From Lucinisca nassula (lineage: Eukaryota; Mollusca; Bivalvia; Lucinida; Lucinidae), in contig OY757015.1 of the NCBI GenBank assembly GCA_963580285.1, positions 131,626,717 to 131,690,716 of the forward strand: 64,000 nucleotides of DNA, written 5' to 3'. A model generated the notes under the pieces. That model was not told where the DNA came from and did not search any database. It saw only the letters and a list, made by a program, of their open reading frames with translations. Shown here piece after piece: positions 1 through 9,640 of the stretch. Each line of letters opens with the position of its first letter. Position 1 is the first letter of the stretch. The position numbers were made by a program, and so were the translations under genes.

Positions 1-639
1 TTGAACTGATTAGCAACATCTTGCGGATGAGCCTCCGCCTCAAGCGCCCGGGCTCTTTATCCATCAGTTGGCTTTCTCAAAGCTCGGAAAGGTCTAGCAT
101 TCGCCATTGTTGTAACCAAATACTTAATAATGGGAAATTAAAATTGATTTAATGAAATGATTAACATCTTTAAAAAATCATGCAAAAATGCAGTTGGACA
201 TGTAGCCTATTCTATGGATGTTATTGGATAAGAAATTTGATGGTGACTTTTGTCAAAAATGTTGACTCTTAAAATCGCATGCAGCACCAATATTACAAAA
301 GCCAGGTAACAGAACATCACAAGCCAACGTTTGCAGCAGCAGTAGCAGCAACAACAAGAGCAGCATTTTACCAAAATTTATCAAAGACCCATTAAAATAA
401 TGCCTTTCATCCTATACGCGTTTAAACGTCTTAAGCCAACAGACGGACAGGTAATAAACGATCGCATTGAAAATCGATAATTTTGTCATTTTGACTGCCG
501 ACCCCTGGTGCCTTGTCAGGCCAAAATCTCCAGCATTTCTTGTGAGATTTTGATTCTGTTTAAAGCAAACTGTTTCCAAAAGGGTAAGCTATAAGCTGAT
601 ATGTTATATGTAAACAGATACTGCATGTGAGTAAAATAA
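1..639. other. No gene seen; short CAG/CAA-rich stretch
   Basis: I see no supported coding exon or recognisable element here. A short imperfect CAG/CAA-type triplet run lies near 331-365. A segment at 521-583 is bordered by AG and GTAAGC and is open in one frame, but nothing in it is recognisable. Confidence 0.4.
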
Positions 640-1840
640 ATTGGCAAATACCCCAGTTGTGTAGAACTTTTTGCCGGGTATAGTAAAACTGGGATTTACA
701 GGGGTAAACCTTATTTTTCATATTTCTGCTCTTAAATATAGATTGTGGTTATTTTTCTTGTTTCTGCTCAAAATATAGATTGTGGGTACTCGTTAGCCTC
801 GATGAGGCGGTTCTAACGAGTACCCTCTGCTCGAAAATATAGATTATGGGTACTCGTTAGAACCGCCTCGATGATGCGGTTCTAGCAAGTACCCACAATC
901 TATATTTTGAGTAGAAATAAGACTAGAAATGCGTCCATAGGACACGGATGCCCCCGCCTGAAAATATGTCTAGGTTCGTATTCATCCATTGATAGTTATT
1001 GACCGTGTTGGTTTTGGCCCTTTTTTCACATTTGACCTCTAAGTATGACCTTGACCTTAGTTTTGCATGAAGTTGTAAGGACCTTGGTTTTGCATGATGG
1101 CCAACATTTCTGCCAAGTAATTTCAAAATCCATCCAGAGATAAGAAAGTTATTGACTGTGTTTAAGTTTCGGACCATTTTTTTACCTTTGACCTCTAAGT
1201 ATGACCTTGACCTTGGAGGTACGGATCTGGGTTTGCACGTGACACATTGTCTCATGATGGTTAACATTTCTTCAAAGTAATTTTAAAATCCATCCAGAAA
1301 TTAGTAAGTTATTGACTGTGTTTAAGTTTCGGACCCTTTTTTTGACCTTTGACCTCTAAGGATGACCTTGACCTTGGAGGTATGAACCTGGGTTTTACAC
1401 GTGACATATTGTCTCATGATGGTTAACATTTCTACAAATAAATTTCAAAATCCATCCAGAAATAAGAAAGTTATTGACTGCGTTTAAGTTTCGGATCCTT
1501 TTTTTGAGCTTTGACCTCTAAGTATGACCTTGACCTTGGAGGTACGAACCTGGGTTTTGCACAAGACACGGCGTCTCATGATGGTTAACATTTCTGTCAA
1601 GTATTTTCAAAATCCATCAAGAAATAAAGAAGTTATTGACCGCGTTTAAGTTTCGGACGCACGGACGGACGAACGGACGGACGGACGGTCGGACAGGGGC
1701 AACGCTATATGCGCTTTCCACCATTCTTCGAATGGCGGGGGCATAAAAAATAAACCATTTTCCATCTGAAAATTTTCGTTTTTCGGCGGTAAAGTTTACA
1801 TTGTATTTGTGTAGGCGTGTTTTCGTTATGTGATGTCCTG
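640..1840. mobile_element. MITE family A (ACGAAAACACGCC ends), split by insertion
   Basis: The left part (about 650-920) carries the accccag...tatagtaaaactggg block and two copies of the family hairpin (GTACTCGTTAGAACCGCCTC and its complement). The right part (1748-1836) carries TTTTCGGCGGTAAAGTTTAC and ends in TAGGCGTGTTTTCGTTATG, the terminal repeat seen in complete copies such as 51372-51651. The pearl-like element at 921-1747 interrupts it. The element is non-coding and was presumably moved by a transposase supplied from elsewhere. Confidence 0.7.
921..1747 (+). mobile_element. Pearl/HINE-like element with four ~160-bp core repeats
   Basis: Four head-to-tail cores are spaced 156-162 bp, as marked by GACCTCTAAG at 1034, 1190, 1351 and 1513. 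They are followed by an (ACGG)n-type tract at about 1658-1695 and a short palindrome near 1720-1746. The ends are mirror-like (ATGCCCCCGCC at about 949 and GGCGGGGGCAT at about 1734). This layout of tandem core, ACGG microsatellite and palindromic tail matches what is known of bivalve pearl elements, which are non-autonomous Helitron/Helentron relatives. The element sits inside a family A MITE. The cores contain nuclear-receptor-like half-sites (see findings). Confidence 0.6.
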
Positions 1841-2780
1841 CTGAAAGCGACATACCCTACCTTTGCAAATAGGGCAGATCGAAATCTGGTGGCTTTGGGT
1901 GATTACACCTGATCAGGGTTTAAACTGTATTTCATGCAGCTTGTGAACTGAACGAAAACATTTTTACAAGTAATTTGATAGGTTGATAATCATAAAATGG
2001 GTGTGGCTAAATTATCTTAAACCATATGACAAGGGTTAAAATTATGGCAATGGGTCAGATGTCCTAATTATATCGGTTAAATAAAATAAAAACGTTTTAA
2101 GCGCTGTTAAAGACACACTGTTGCTACTTGACAGTGCTTAAACTGACCTTTCTGTTTGACAGAAAACTGATTTTAACATAATATTAAATAATTAAATAAT
2201 ATTAAATATCATTTTTCAGTTTACCTCAGGGGACCATAATATATTTATTGCGCATAAGTACTCAAACTAGGAGCAAACATTGACCCATACATGACAACCC
2301 ACTTCTTTACCTGATAAGTTTATGACAGCTTTGTTTTGCTTCTGCTAAATTTCTACGAAAATGGATGCTCTTTAAGCAAACAGTGTAGACCAGATCATAC
2401 GACACATTCTGCAGTGTCTGATTCTGGCTCTACACTGTCCGCCGATTTCCCCAAAATGGGTGGCTAGGCAAATATGGATTAATGAAGAATACAGCGTACA
2501 ATAGAAATATGACATTGAAATATTAAATTGTGTAATTAATTTATCATTTATTAAAATGTCACTTTAACAAAGGAAGTATGAATGAATTAAATAAAAATGG
2601 GTCGTGGGAAAGATTGAAAACTAAATTGGGAAAGCCGATGCAACAGTCCAAATCAAACGTCCTTTAGGCTACGACGTAAGATTTAGACCTTGACAGCCCC
2701 GTCTTTCACGGAACTTTTGACCAAAGATAATAATAGTTCATCTGTCATTACTGACAATGACATATCTTAATTATACTGTT
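1841..2780. other. Non-coding; remnants of hairpin MITE family B
   Basis: Two degraded pieces carry the GGGTGTGGCTAAA flank (about 1900-2045) and the CAGTGTCTG...CTACACTGT hairpin arm (about 2379-2440). Both belong to the hairpin family best seen at 45264-45460. No coding exon is supported in the rest. Confidence 0.45.
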
Positions 2781-4590
2781 TGTGTATTCTAAGGTGGCTG
2801 ATTAGACAAATTCTAGCTCTGAACTGTCTGTTGCAGATAGAGCAACAGAGGTTAGAGGAAGACAGATTTGTTGGTGATGCCTTGGCTCTTGCTTTGTGCT
2901 GTGCGCGTTTCTGCTCAGCTTCACAGGTATTTACTAGAAACCCTTCTGATCTTTGCTCTGTCCTGAGCAATTTGTTCCCACGACTCTGTTGGTATGTTGA
3001 AGTCCTTGGATGCCATTGTAGCGCTTTTTCTGACTGCCATGGGGGCGTTGGCCCATTTCTAGTTTTTCATAGAGAATTGTCTTTGGCAAACGTTCCTCAG
3101 GCATTCTTAACTGTGCTAATTTCTGAAAGGTATATAAGGTTTGCATTCATGTCCTGTTCAGGACTTCTGTGTTAGGAATCATGTCTTGCCACTTAATCTT
3201 TAAGAGTTTTCGAAGACAGCTTGTATTGAAGCGATTCAGTCTAATGGCGTGCCGTTGGTAAACTGTCTATGTTTCACATGCATACAATAGTGTTGGCAGC
3301 AACAAAACTCTGTAGACGTTCAGCTTTGTGTAAAGCCGGATGCCACTTCGGTCTCATCTCTGGTCGGGCTCATCGGAGTCTAACTGTTGGTTTTCTTTTG
3401 CTCCAGCATTTCAGTGGTTTCTTGCTGTCGAGTCCTCACCGTTGTCTCACCTCTGTGGTTCTTTGATTTCTGTGTTCACGGAGATGTTGCACTGATGAGT
3501 TAGGAGGCCTTCATGCGGACTGAACAAAAAAATTTTTTGGCTAAATCGCGACGGAAGTAAGGGCGAGGATTGTGGCCACGTAAAATCGATTTAAGCCCCC
3601 CAGTGGAAATCTTCCACTGACCGTTCCAAGGCGGCTCTTCTGTGGCGATTTATTTATGTTGTTGTTTGTTACTTACTGTGTGTATCACTTGTGTCTTTTA
3701 ATTTTGGATGGCCATATGGCCATTTTGTGGGAAAGTAACTGTCCATATGGCCTTCCTTTGTTTAGGTTTCCATTATGGTCTGGTCGCTTAATGTTTGTAT
3801 TTCTTTCCCTTTGGTGTCTTTTATGGATGGAGTAAGTTAATTGTATCAATTCCTGATCTTTGTTTTACTTCTACTTCAGACACTACGACGTAGTCGACCG
3901 AATGCTGCACTAGCTTTGGCAATCCTAACATTGACTTCATCAGCCTTTGTAAGGCTTGCCAGGTGCTGGTGAGGTCATAGCTGGCACGTGAGTCAGATTC
4001 TTGATTTTGTCGGATACTTGTCAGATACTTGTGTCATCTTCTGTTGGGACACCTTTTGCCATGTCATTAGCAAAGAGGAACTCATCGCGCACCTCTGTCT
4101 GCACCTTGAATTTGGATTGCAACCTTTGGAGACTAAAAAGCATCCCATCAAAGCGATACAGTACAGGTATACATAGCTGTCACATCTGTTAGTATGGCAG
4201 AGTACATAATTCTGAACAGTGTTGTGGCTACTAGCACAAAGCTTTGCGTCACTCCTTTTGTCACAGGGAATGGATCTGAAAACACCGTCATTTTGGACCC
4301 GTGCAAGCTTACTGTCGTGGAACTGTCTCACCATTGCTTTGAACTTGGCCGGACATCCAAACTTTCGCTATGATTTCCCTCACGACTGACAGTGTCAAAT
4401 GCTTTGGTAAGGTCGACATAGTCCATGTTCTGTTCCTGGCATTTTTGTTGAAGCTACCTTGCTGTAGAGATCATATCAATTGTTCCTGTATTTTCTAAAC
4501 CCACACTGGCTTTCTGATAAAAGCCCTGACTGTTCAAGGTGTTCATTCAGTCGGTTAAGCCGGACTCGATAACGTTTTGGTCAAGAAAAT
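2781..4590 (-). pseudogene. Non-LTR retrotransposon ORF2 remnant, split by a 0.54-kb repeat
   Basis: Read on the minus strand, 4590-3880 contains a decayed reverse transcriptase. It shows VDLTKAFDTVSREG-like residues, then MVRQFHDSKLARVQNDG, in several frames. From 3335 to 2790 the reading resumes with IKWQDMIPNTEVLNR, MPEERLPKTILYEKLEMGQR and a terminal CSICNRQFRARICLISHLR zinc finger. This C-terminal finger is the typical end of one clade of animal non-LTR elements, often misannotated as craniofacial development protein 2. The two halves are separated by a dispersed repeat at 3338-3876. Frameshifts and stops are frequent, so the copy is dead. It is not a host zinc-finger gene. Confidence 0.8.
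3338..3876 (-). repeat. Dispersed ~0.5-kb repeat D, reference copy
   Basis: This segment reappears on the plus strand at 8133-8660, 33355-33740 and, split by a mariner, at 44088-45820. Shorter pieces lie at 9418-9490, 12845-12885, 23558-23600 and 31130-31205. Diagnostic strings, read on the element strand, are GAAGTGAAGGCAATGATCAG, CCGCCTTGGAACGGTC and AATCGATTTTACGTGGCC. No coding capacity or clear terminal repeats are seen. Here it interrupts a LINE remnant. Confidence 0.65.
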
Positions 4591-5267
4591 TTACTTTTGA
4601 CCCATTGAAGTAAATTTTGGATATTTTGTAACTTTTTGCTCGTAATTCCTAATGCTTACGCTATTAAAAACTATCATCTTCAAAAAGGGGAAACATGCCT
4701 TGCGTGTTTCTTGTCACCACTGATGACTGTCACTTGGGGCATGCATGGTTGGGCAAGTTGATTCACAGAGCACGGGACATATATATGTGAAATAAATTCG
4801 ACGGCTCGTGGTGCATGGACCTGATCCCCTTTGCATATAAACCTTCCCTGTGACATTGAAGTTTCGCTTCTTTCTATTTGAATTAGGGGGTTCCCTTATT
4901 TTTGTCCCTAGCATATATATGTCAAATTCGCTGAGTCCATATGAAGATTCGGTATTTTACATGCTTTCTGTAAGTGGACCAAATGACCATATATGCCAAG
5001 TTTTTTTTATGTGTTACAGTTTAATTTACACAACCGGGTGACTTGGTTTACCTTTTTGTTAATTGAATATTCCAAAGGCTGGTGCTCTGCGCTGTCGATC
5101 TTTTCTGCGACTACGATTTTTTTTATATCTAACACACTGTGACAAATAATCACGGATGACAGAATCCTGCAGTTCTTCTACTAACAAATTGGACACTATG
5201 GCCATATTGGTAACTTTTTAAGTAGTGACATTTTCGGATCTGATTTATTAGCTACAGTAAAATTACT
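4591..5267. other. Nothing recognised
   Basis: The sequence is AT-rich and only short open frames exist. No splice-bordered coding exon or repeat family could be assigned. Confidence 0.4.
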
Positions 5268-5760
5268 ATGTTAAGACCACCTTTGGGACTGTTCAAAAGT
5301 GTTTTTAGGCCACTTTTGAACAGTCCCAAAGATGGGTCCTGACCGTAGGACACTGTATGCAGAACAAACAAGATGTGTATTAAAAAAAACAAGATGTGTA
5401 TGCAGAAAAAAACAAGATGTGTTTGAGAAAGACTGATGCCCCAGGACAGCGCATGTGAAATATCGAAAGTTTGGCCAACGTTAAAAGTTTTAAATAGTAG
5501 GTCAAACGTCAAGGTCAAGGTAAAAAAAAATGGTACCGCTGGAAAGGTCTTGTGACAAGGAAGGCACTTGTGAAATATGAAAGCCCTATCAGTAACCTTT
5601 CAAATGTTATGCCGAATGTTAAGGTTTTTGCGGACAGACAGACAGACCAAAACTATACGCCCCCGAATCTTTGATTCCGGGTGCATAAACAATAACTGCA
5701 CCCTTCTAAATAAGCTTTTTCAAACAGTATTGGTCTGAATTTTAAGTGGTCTTAATAGCG
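5268..5760. mobile_element. MITE family C (TTAAGACCAC ends) with nested pearl-type insert
   Basis: The outer element starts TTAAGACCACC and ends GTGGTCTTAA, with the same internal blocks as 53934-54104 and 60024-60195 (CTGACC..AGGACACTGTATGCAG; CCTAAATAAGCTTTTTCAAA). About 300 bp (roughly 5385-5690) is a separate insert. It has AAGATGTGTTTGAGAAAGAC near its start, a GACAGACAGACAGACC tract and the end CGCCCCCGAATCTTTGATTC...GCATAA, which is a pearl/HINE-like tail. Confidence 0.6.
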
Positions 5761-5869
5761 GAATATCACTATATTACCGTCAAGTGCAACCGTTCTTGGC
5801 ACAAATTTACAAGTGGTATGAAAATATCCAACAGACTTACCAGTAGCAGATACTATTTGGACTTTTGGG

Positions 5870-6260
5870 TCATTTCACATGAGCTGTTTTTTTTTCAGTA
5901 TTGTTGGCCCTGTCTGTGCGACTCCTGTGTCTGACTTTGAAGTGTTGTCGTCGTATGAGCCAAATATTGTTGCTGTTGATCTTTGCTGTGTCGTTGAAGC
6001 CGGTGATTGCAAGTTTTGGCAATTCAAAGTGCTGTGAAACCAGATCGGGCGGCGTTAAATAGAGGACTTTATGGAGTAAAACGTAACAGTCTAAATCTCC
6101 GTTCAGGACTGAGACAATCGACCCGCAAGCGTTGTCAATTATTTTGGTGAAAATGATTTCAGCCCATTCACCCACCTGAACGAGTCGATGTACAGTTATA
6201 TGTACATCACTAGGCATTGAAAGCATGGGAGTTGAATAAAGAAAATACACTTTTTGTTCT
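5870..6260 (-). other. Unassigned open frame (126 aa), opposite a signal-peptide-like ORF
   Basis: On the minus strand 5870-6250 stays open for 126 codons (MYFLYSTPMLSMPSDVH...), preceded by a possible acceptor CCTTCTGTAG near 6265. On the plus strand 5955-6062 encodes a 35-residue peptide starting MSQILLLLIFAVSL, which looks like a signal sequence, followed by two Cys and a stop. I cannot decide whether either is real. No domain is recognised and neither joins clearly to other exons. Confidence 0.2.
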
Positions 6261-6539
6261 ATTTTCTACAGAAGGTTAAGGGTACCCGATCAAGCACCCA
6301 GGATACACATTTCGTATAAAAAAACCTAGAAAATAACACAGTTTCTCTGAAAAGAAAAGAACATTAAGAAAAATCTTATATTACATAGGTGTGGTTAAAC
6401 GCTGATTTATCTTAATGTTTTGTGAAACTCAGCAGGTATCACTATTACAAGTAACTGTATAGTGGGATCGCACCGTGCCCCATGCCTTGCACACAAATAA
6501 AATATTCCGTTACAAAGAAAATTACAACCGAATTTCTGT

Positions 6540-6680
6540 TGTTGACATATGGACCCCGTCAAGCGATTTTGGTACTTATCGCCTATGCGAGAAGCGAAGG
6601 TTCAGGCGAGCCTGCGCATCCGCGCAGTCTCGCCAGAACCTTCGCTGCTCGCTCATACAAACAGTGAATCAAGAGGAACC
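6540..6680. repeat. Hairpin repeat (CGAAGGTTC arms)
   Basis: CGAAGGTTCAGGCGAGCCTG (from 6596) pairs with the downstream CGCCAGAACCTTCG (to about 6648). A related hairpin, GCGAAGACTC...GAGTCTTCGC, lies at 62372-62430, so this is a dispersed hairpin family. Confidence 0.5.
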
Positions 6681-7149
6681 TTCAGACAGAAAGCCATATC
6701 CCTGGCCCCTCTGAATGGCTGGGCATGCGCAGTTAAAATTTGTCATGACGGAATGCTCGAAGACACAAATTCGCTTGGCGGGGCTCAAATATAATATCAA
6801 CTGATATATGCAAAGATTTTGTTTCTGATTTATACGGGTTTATTTGCATGTCAGAAGCGAAATCGTCTTCATTTCTCATCACCTGTTGCAACGTCACACA
6901 CTTACGAAATGCAACAAAAAACAGCAAAACTATGGGTTATCATACGACGTCGCGTCTGAGAATTTGATACATGTAACACCATGTAATTAATTCGATAATC
7001 CACTATAGTGGATTAAATATGCAAATTAGTTAGATACGCCCGTAACGTTAAATGTACGACGTCGCGTTTACTAATGGCGGAATATTGACCTTTTTGAAAC
7101 ACAATCGTGATTAAATGCGCTTTAAATGTCATCTGAAATTAAATCTTGC
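6681..7149. other. No gene seen
   Basis: Only short frames are present. A small palindrome (AATCCACTATAGTGGATT) lies near 6997-7014. Confidence 0.35.
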
Positions 7150-7224
7150 ATTCGTACTCATGTATTATTAAATTTATTAAACTCAACGCGTTTAATAAAT
7201 TCAATAATACATAAGCACTCATAG
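7150..7224. repeat. Inverted repeat around ACGCGT
   Basis: GTACTCATGTATTATTAAAT and its near complement TAATACATAAGCACTCAT flank a central CAACGCGTTT, giving a ~70-bp hairpin directly upstream of a SINE. Confidence 0.5.
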
Positions 7225-7226
7225 AA

Positions 7227-7402
7227 GCCTCCGCGGTGTAGTGGTTAAGTTACTCGCCTTGTAAACCAGGGGTCGCAGGATCGATCCTGGACTTCTCCAG
7301 ACTTTCCGATGCGTCTTTAAACCGAGGTCCCAGCTCCGTATGACCTTAGTTGTTGGTGGGGCGTAAAAATCAAATACTCAATCACTCACGCACTCACATG
7401 AG
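7227..7402 (+). mobile_element. tRNA-Thr-headed SINE
   Basis: The 5' part resembles a tRNA with A-box-like TGTAGTGGTTA, an anticodon loop CTTGTAA (UGU, Thr) and B-box GATCGATCC. The body (AAACCGAGGTCCCAGCTCCG) leads to a (CACTCACG)-type tail. A minus-strand copy lies at 63208-63350. The cloverleaf is imperfect and is followed by SINE body, so this is not a working tRNA gene. Confidence 0.65.
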
Positions 7403-7950
7403 CACTCATGTAAAATCCTCTATTTATTCAGTTTCGCATGGTACTCATTGATGAAGTCAAACGCTTAGGAGTGTGATTGGTATAACGCCCACAGCAAAGT
7501 AACTAACCCGTGTAATAAAGACGCTTGAAAATACCACTTTATTTAGAGAAAATGGGGTTTACATGGGTATATATATTTTCCTTTGATGCTCGAACCATAT
7601 GCGCACTGTGGATACTTGTTAGAACACCTCAATGAAGCGGTTGTAATGAATATACACATGATCACAAATTTTCATCAGAAAAAGGAAGCCATTTTTGGAG
7701 TGTTCATCATGTTAATAAGTGCGTGTAATGAGCACCAAATCTAAACCCCACTTCATATAGAAGTAACTGGGGTTTACAGGGTGTAAAGTGTTAAGAAGTC
7801 CGTGTTATGAGCTTTCTTTTATAATATAGATGAAAATAGGATCGATAGAGTATTAATTATTTTTCTTATTTCTGCTCGAAGACATGAGTTTAGGGCACTA
7901 AGACACTATCATAATTTTTCATCAGAAAATATACGTTTTAGAGATTTAAA
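7403..7950. repeat. Degraded MITE family A-like fragments
   Basis: Pieces resemble the AAACCCCACTT...TATAGAAGTAACTGGGG block, a decayed hairpin (TTAGAACACCTCAATGAAGC, near 7620) and GTGTAATGAG-type ends. They are too diverged to define exact ends. Confidence 0.45.
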
Positions 7951-8132
7951 AATGCACTTTGCCACAGGGATGTGTTCTCGTAATGAGCTGTTAAAGTTTG
8001 ACTGTATATACATGTTATTTTGGATAATTATGAATATTGCCCGGATGGTTTCATGTGCGAAATACGCCGCGAAAAAATGTTATGAACAGTCGTACAAAAT
8101 AGTCATGGTTAACAACCGTCGCCTTCATGTGA

Positions 8133-8660
8133 AAAACAGAAGTGAAGGCAATGATCAGGAGTTGATACAATCTACCCACAGCTCCCATCAGAAACATCAA
8201 AGGGAAAGAAACACAAACATGAAATAACTAGACCCTAATGGAAACATCTATAGCAGCAAGCCATACTTTCCCACAAAATGGCCTTTTGGTTATCCAAAAT
8301 AAAAAGATATAGGCGATACACACATTCAAAAACTATAACAAAAATAAACCGCAACAGAAGAACCGCCTTGGAACGGTCGGAGAAATTTTTTTTCGCTGGA
8401 GGAGGGGGCGGTGGTTGTTTACTTAAATCGATTTTACGCGGCCGCAATCCTCGCCCTTCCTTCTATCGCGATTTTGACAAATATTTTGTTGAGTCCGCAC
8501 GAAGATTTCCTAACTGATCAGTGCCACATCTCCGAGATACAAAATCAAGCAACCAAAGAAATGAAACATACTAGAGGACTCGACGGCAAGAAATAGCTGA
8601 AATGCTGGAGCAAAAGAAAACCAAAACTTAGACTCCGATGGGCCAGACCAGAGACAGATC
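8133..8660 (+). repeat. Dispersed repeat D, near-complete copy
   Basis: Contains GAAGTGAAGGCAATGATCAG, the CCGCCTTGGAACGGTC block, a G-rich tract at about 8400-8413 and AGACTCCGATGGGCC near the end. It is opposite in orientation to 3338-3876. Confidence 0.65.
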
Positions 8661-8934
8661 ATCAGGTACCAACCAACATTACATAAAGTTTAAATTTTAA
8701 TTCAAGTATTAGCCTTTACTCTAGAACCGTCATAGAATCTGAGGCCTGACCCACCGGCGGCAATATAAGAGGGAAGCAAAGTTATCAACCGTGATTGGGT
8801 TAACTTTCATGCATGTACATGTAGTATAACATTTATGTTGTACCCAATAGTTTTTATATCGAAGAATGATTTTTTTAGAAATTAGAAATTGGGGACTGAA
8901 GAAATTGCAAGTATAAGTTCTAATAAGAGATTAA
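8661..8934. other. Nothing recognised
   Basis: No supported coding exon or repeat assignment. Confidence 0.35.
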
Positions 8935-9435
8935 AGTCCAATATTGAATTTGAAACTAAATCGGAATGAAGTCTATGAAACTTAAAAAGGCTTTGCGCAG
9001 CTTATGATACCGATAACCCTAATTAAGAAATTTAGCAGTTAACATTTTATTACGACTGTTGAAGTCAGTTACATGACTTGACACTCTAGCAAAACGAAAC
9101 ATAAACGCCAAGGATGTCGCGCGAGGAACATCGCCATCAACGAGAGGAAAATTTAAAATCTCAAAATGAGCGCGTTTTTCATATATTTTGCAGGAAACAA
9201 ACCCATCTTCAATAGATAGATGTAAATTCAAAAACGGGGCCTCGGTAACAGAAGAATTTGCTTTATTTAACTGAAGCTCATGGGGGTGAATTTGACTGCT
9301 AAAACCATCGAAATGGGTATTATCAATATTTAATAAATCATCCAAATATCTAGATGTCGAGCTGAAGTCTTCACGTATTTCAGATATGTTTTCAATGTAT
9401 TGGAACATCATGAAAAATAGAAGTGAAGGCAAGAA
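8935..9435 (-). pseudogene. Penelope-like element reverse transcriptase fragment
   Basis: The minus strand encodes STSRYLDDLLNIDN, then PHELQLNKANSS, TEAPFLNLHLSIEDGFVS, KIYEKRAHFEILNFPLVDGD and FARVSSHVTDFNSRNKMLTA, ending LN-stop near 9019. After that stop the same frame continues GYRYHKLRKAF to about 8940. YLDD is the RT catalytic box. This block is typical of the Penelope-like/YLDD group of invertebrate RTs. N-terminal RT motifs and any GIY-YIG domain are missing, one in-frame stop is present, and repeat D abuts at 9418. It is therefore a truncated fossil. Family assignment rests on motif memory. Confidence 0.65.
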
Positions 9436-9640
9436 CAGGAATCAATACAAGTAACTCATCATAGACACCAAAGGGAAAGAAGTCTCTTTCATAACAAAAC
9501 AAGAACAGATCAGTCATAATGGGTTAGCATTTCGTACCCATCGGAATACCAACAATTTGTCTAAATAACTTTGTACCAAATTTTATGTAAATAGCAGTGC
9601 TTCAGCTGAAGTGCACGACCCGCCGGATGCTTATAGCTTT
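9436..9640. repeat. Repeat D fragment and unassigned sequence
   Basis: 9418-9490 matches the GAAGTGAAGGCAA...CAAAGGGAAAGAA start of repeat D. The rest is unassigned. Confidence 0.45.

Noticed and set aside
521..583. Possible exon between CTTGTCAG and GTAAGC
   Set aside because: 63 nt, open in one frame, but with no domain, conserved residues or linked exons.
2767..2970. A C2H2 zinc-finger host gene
   Set aside because: The single finger (CSICNRQFRARICLISHLR) with MPEERLPKTILYEKLE upstream is the known C-terminus of a non-LTR retrotransposon.
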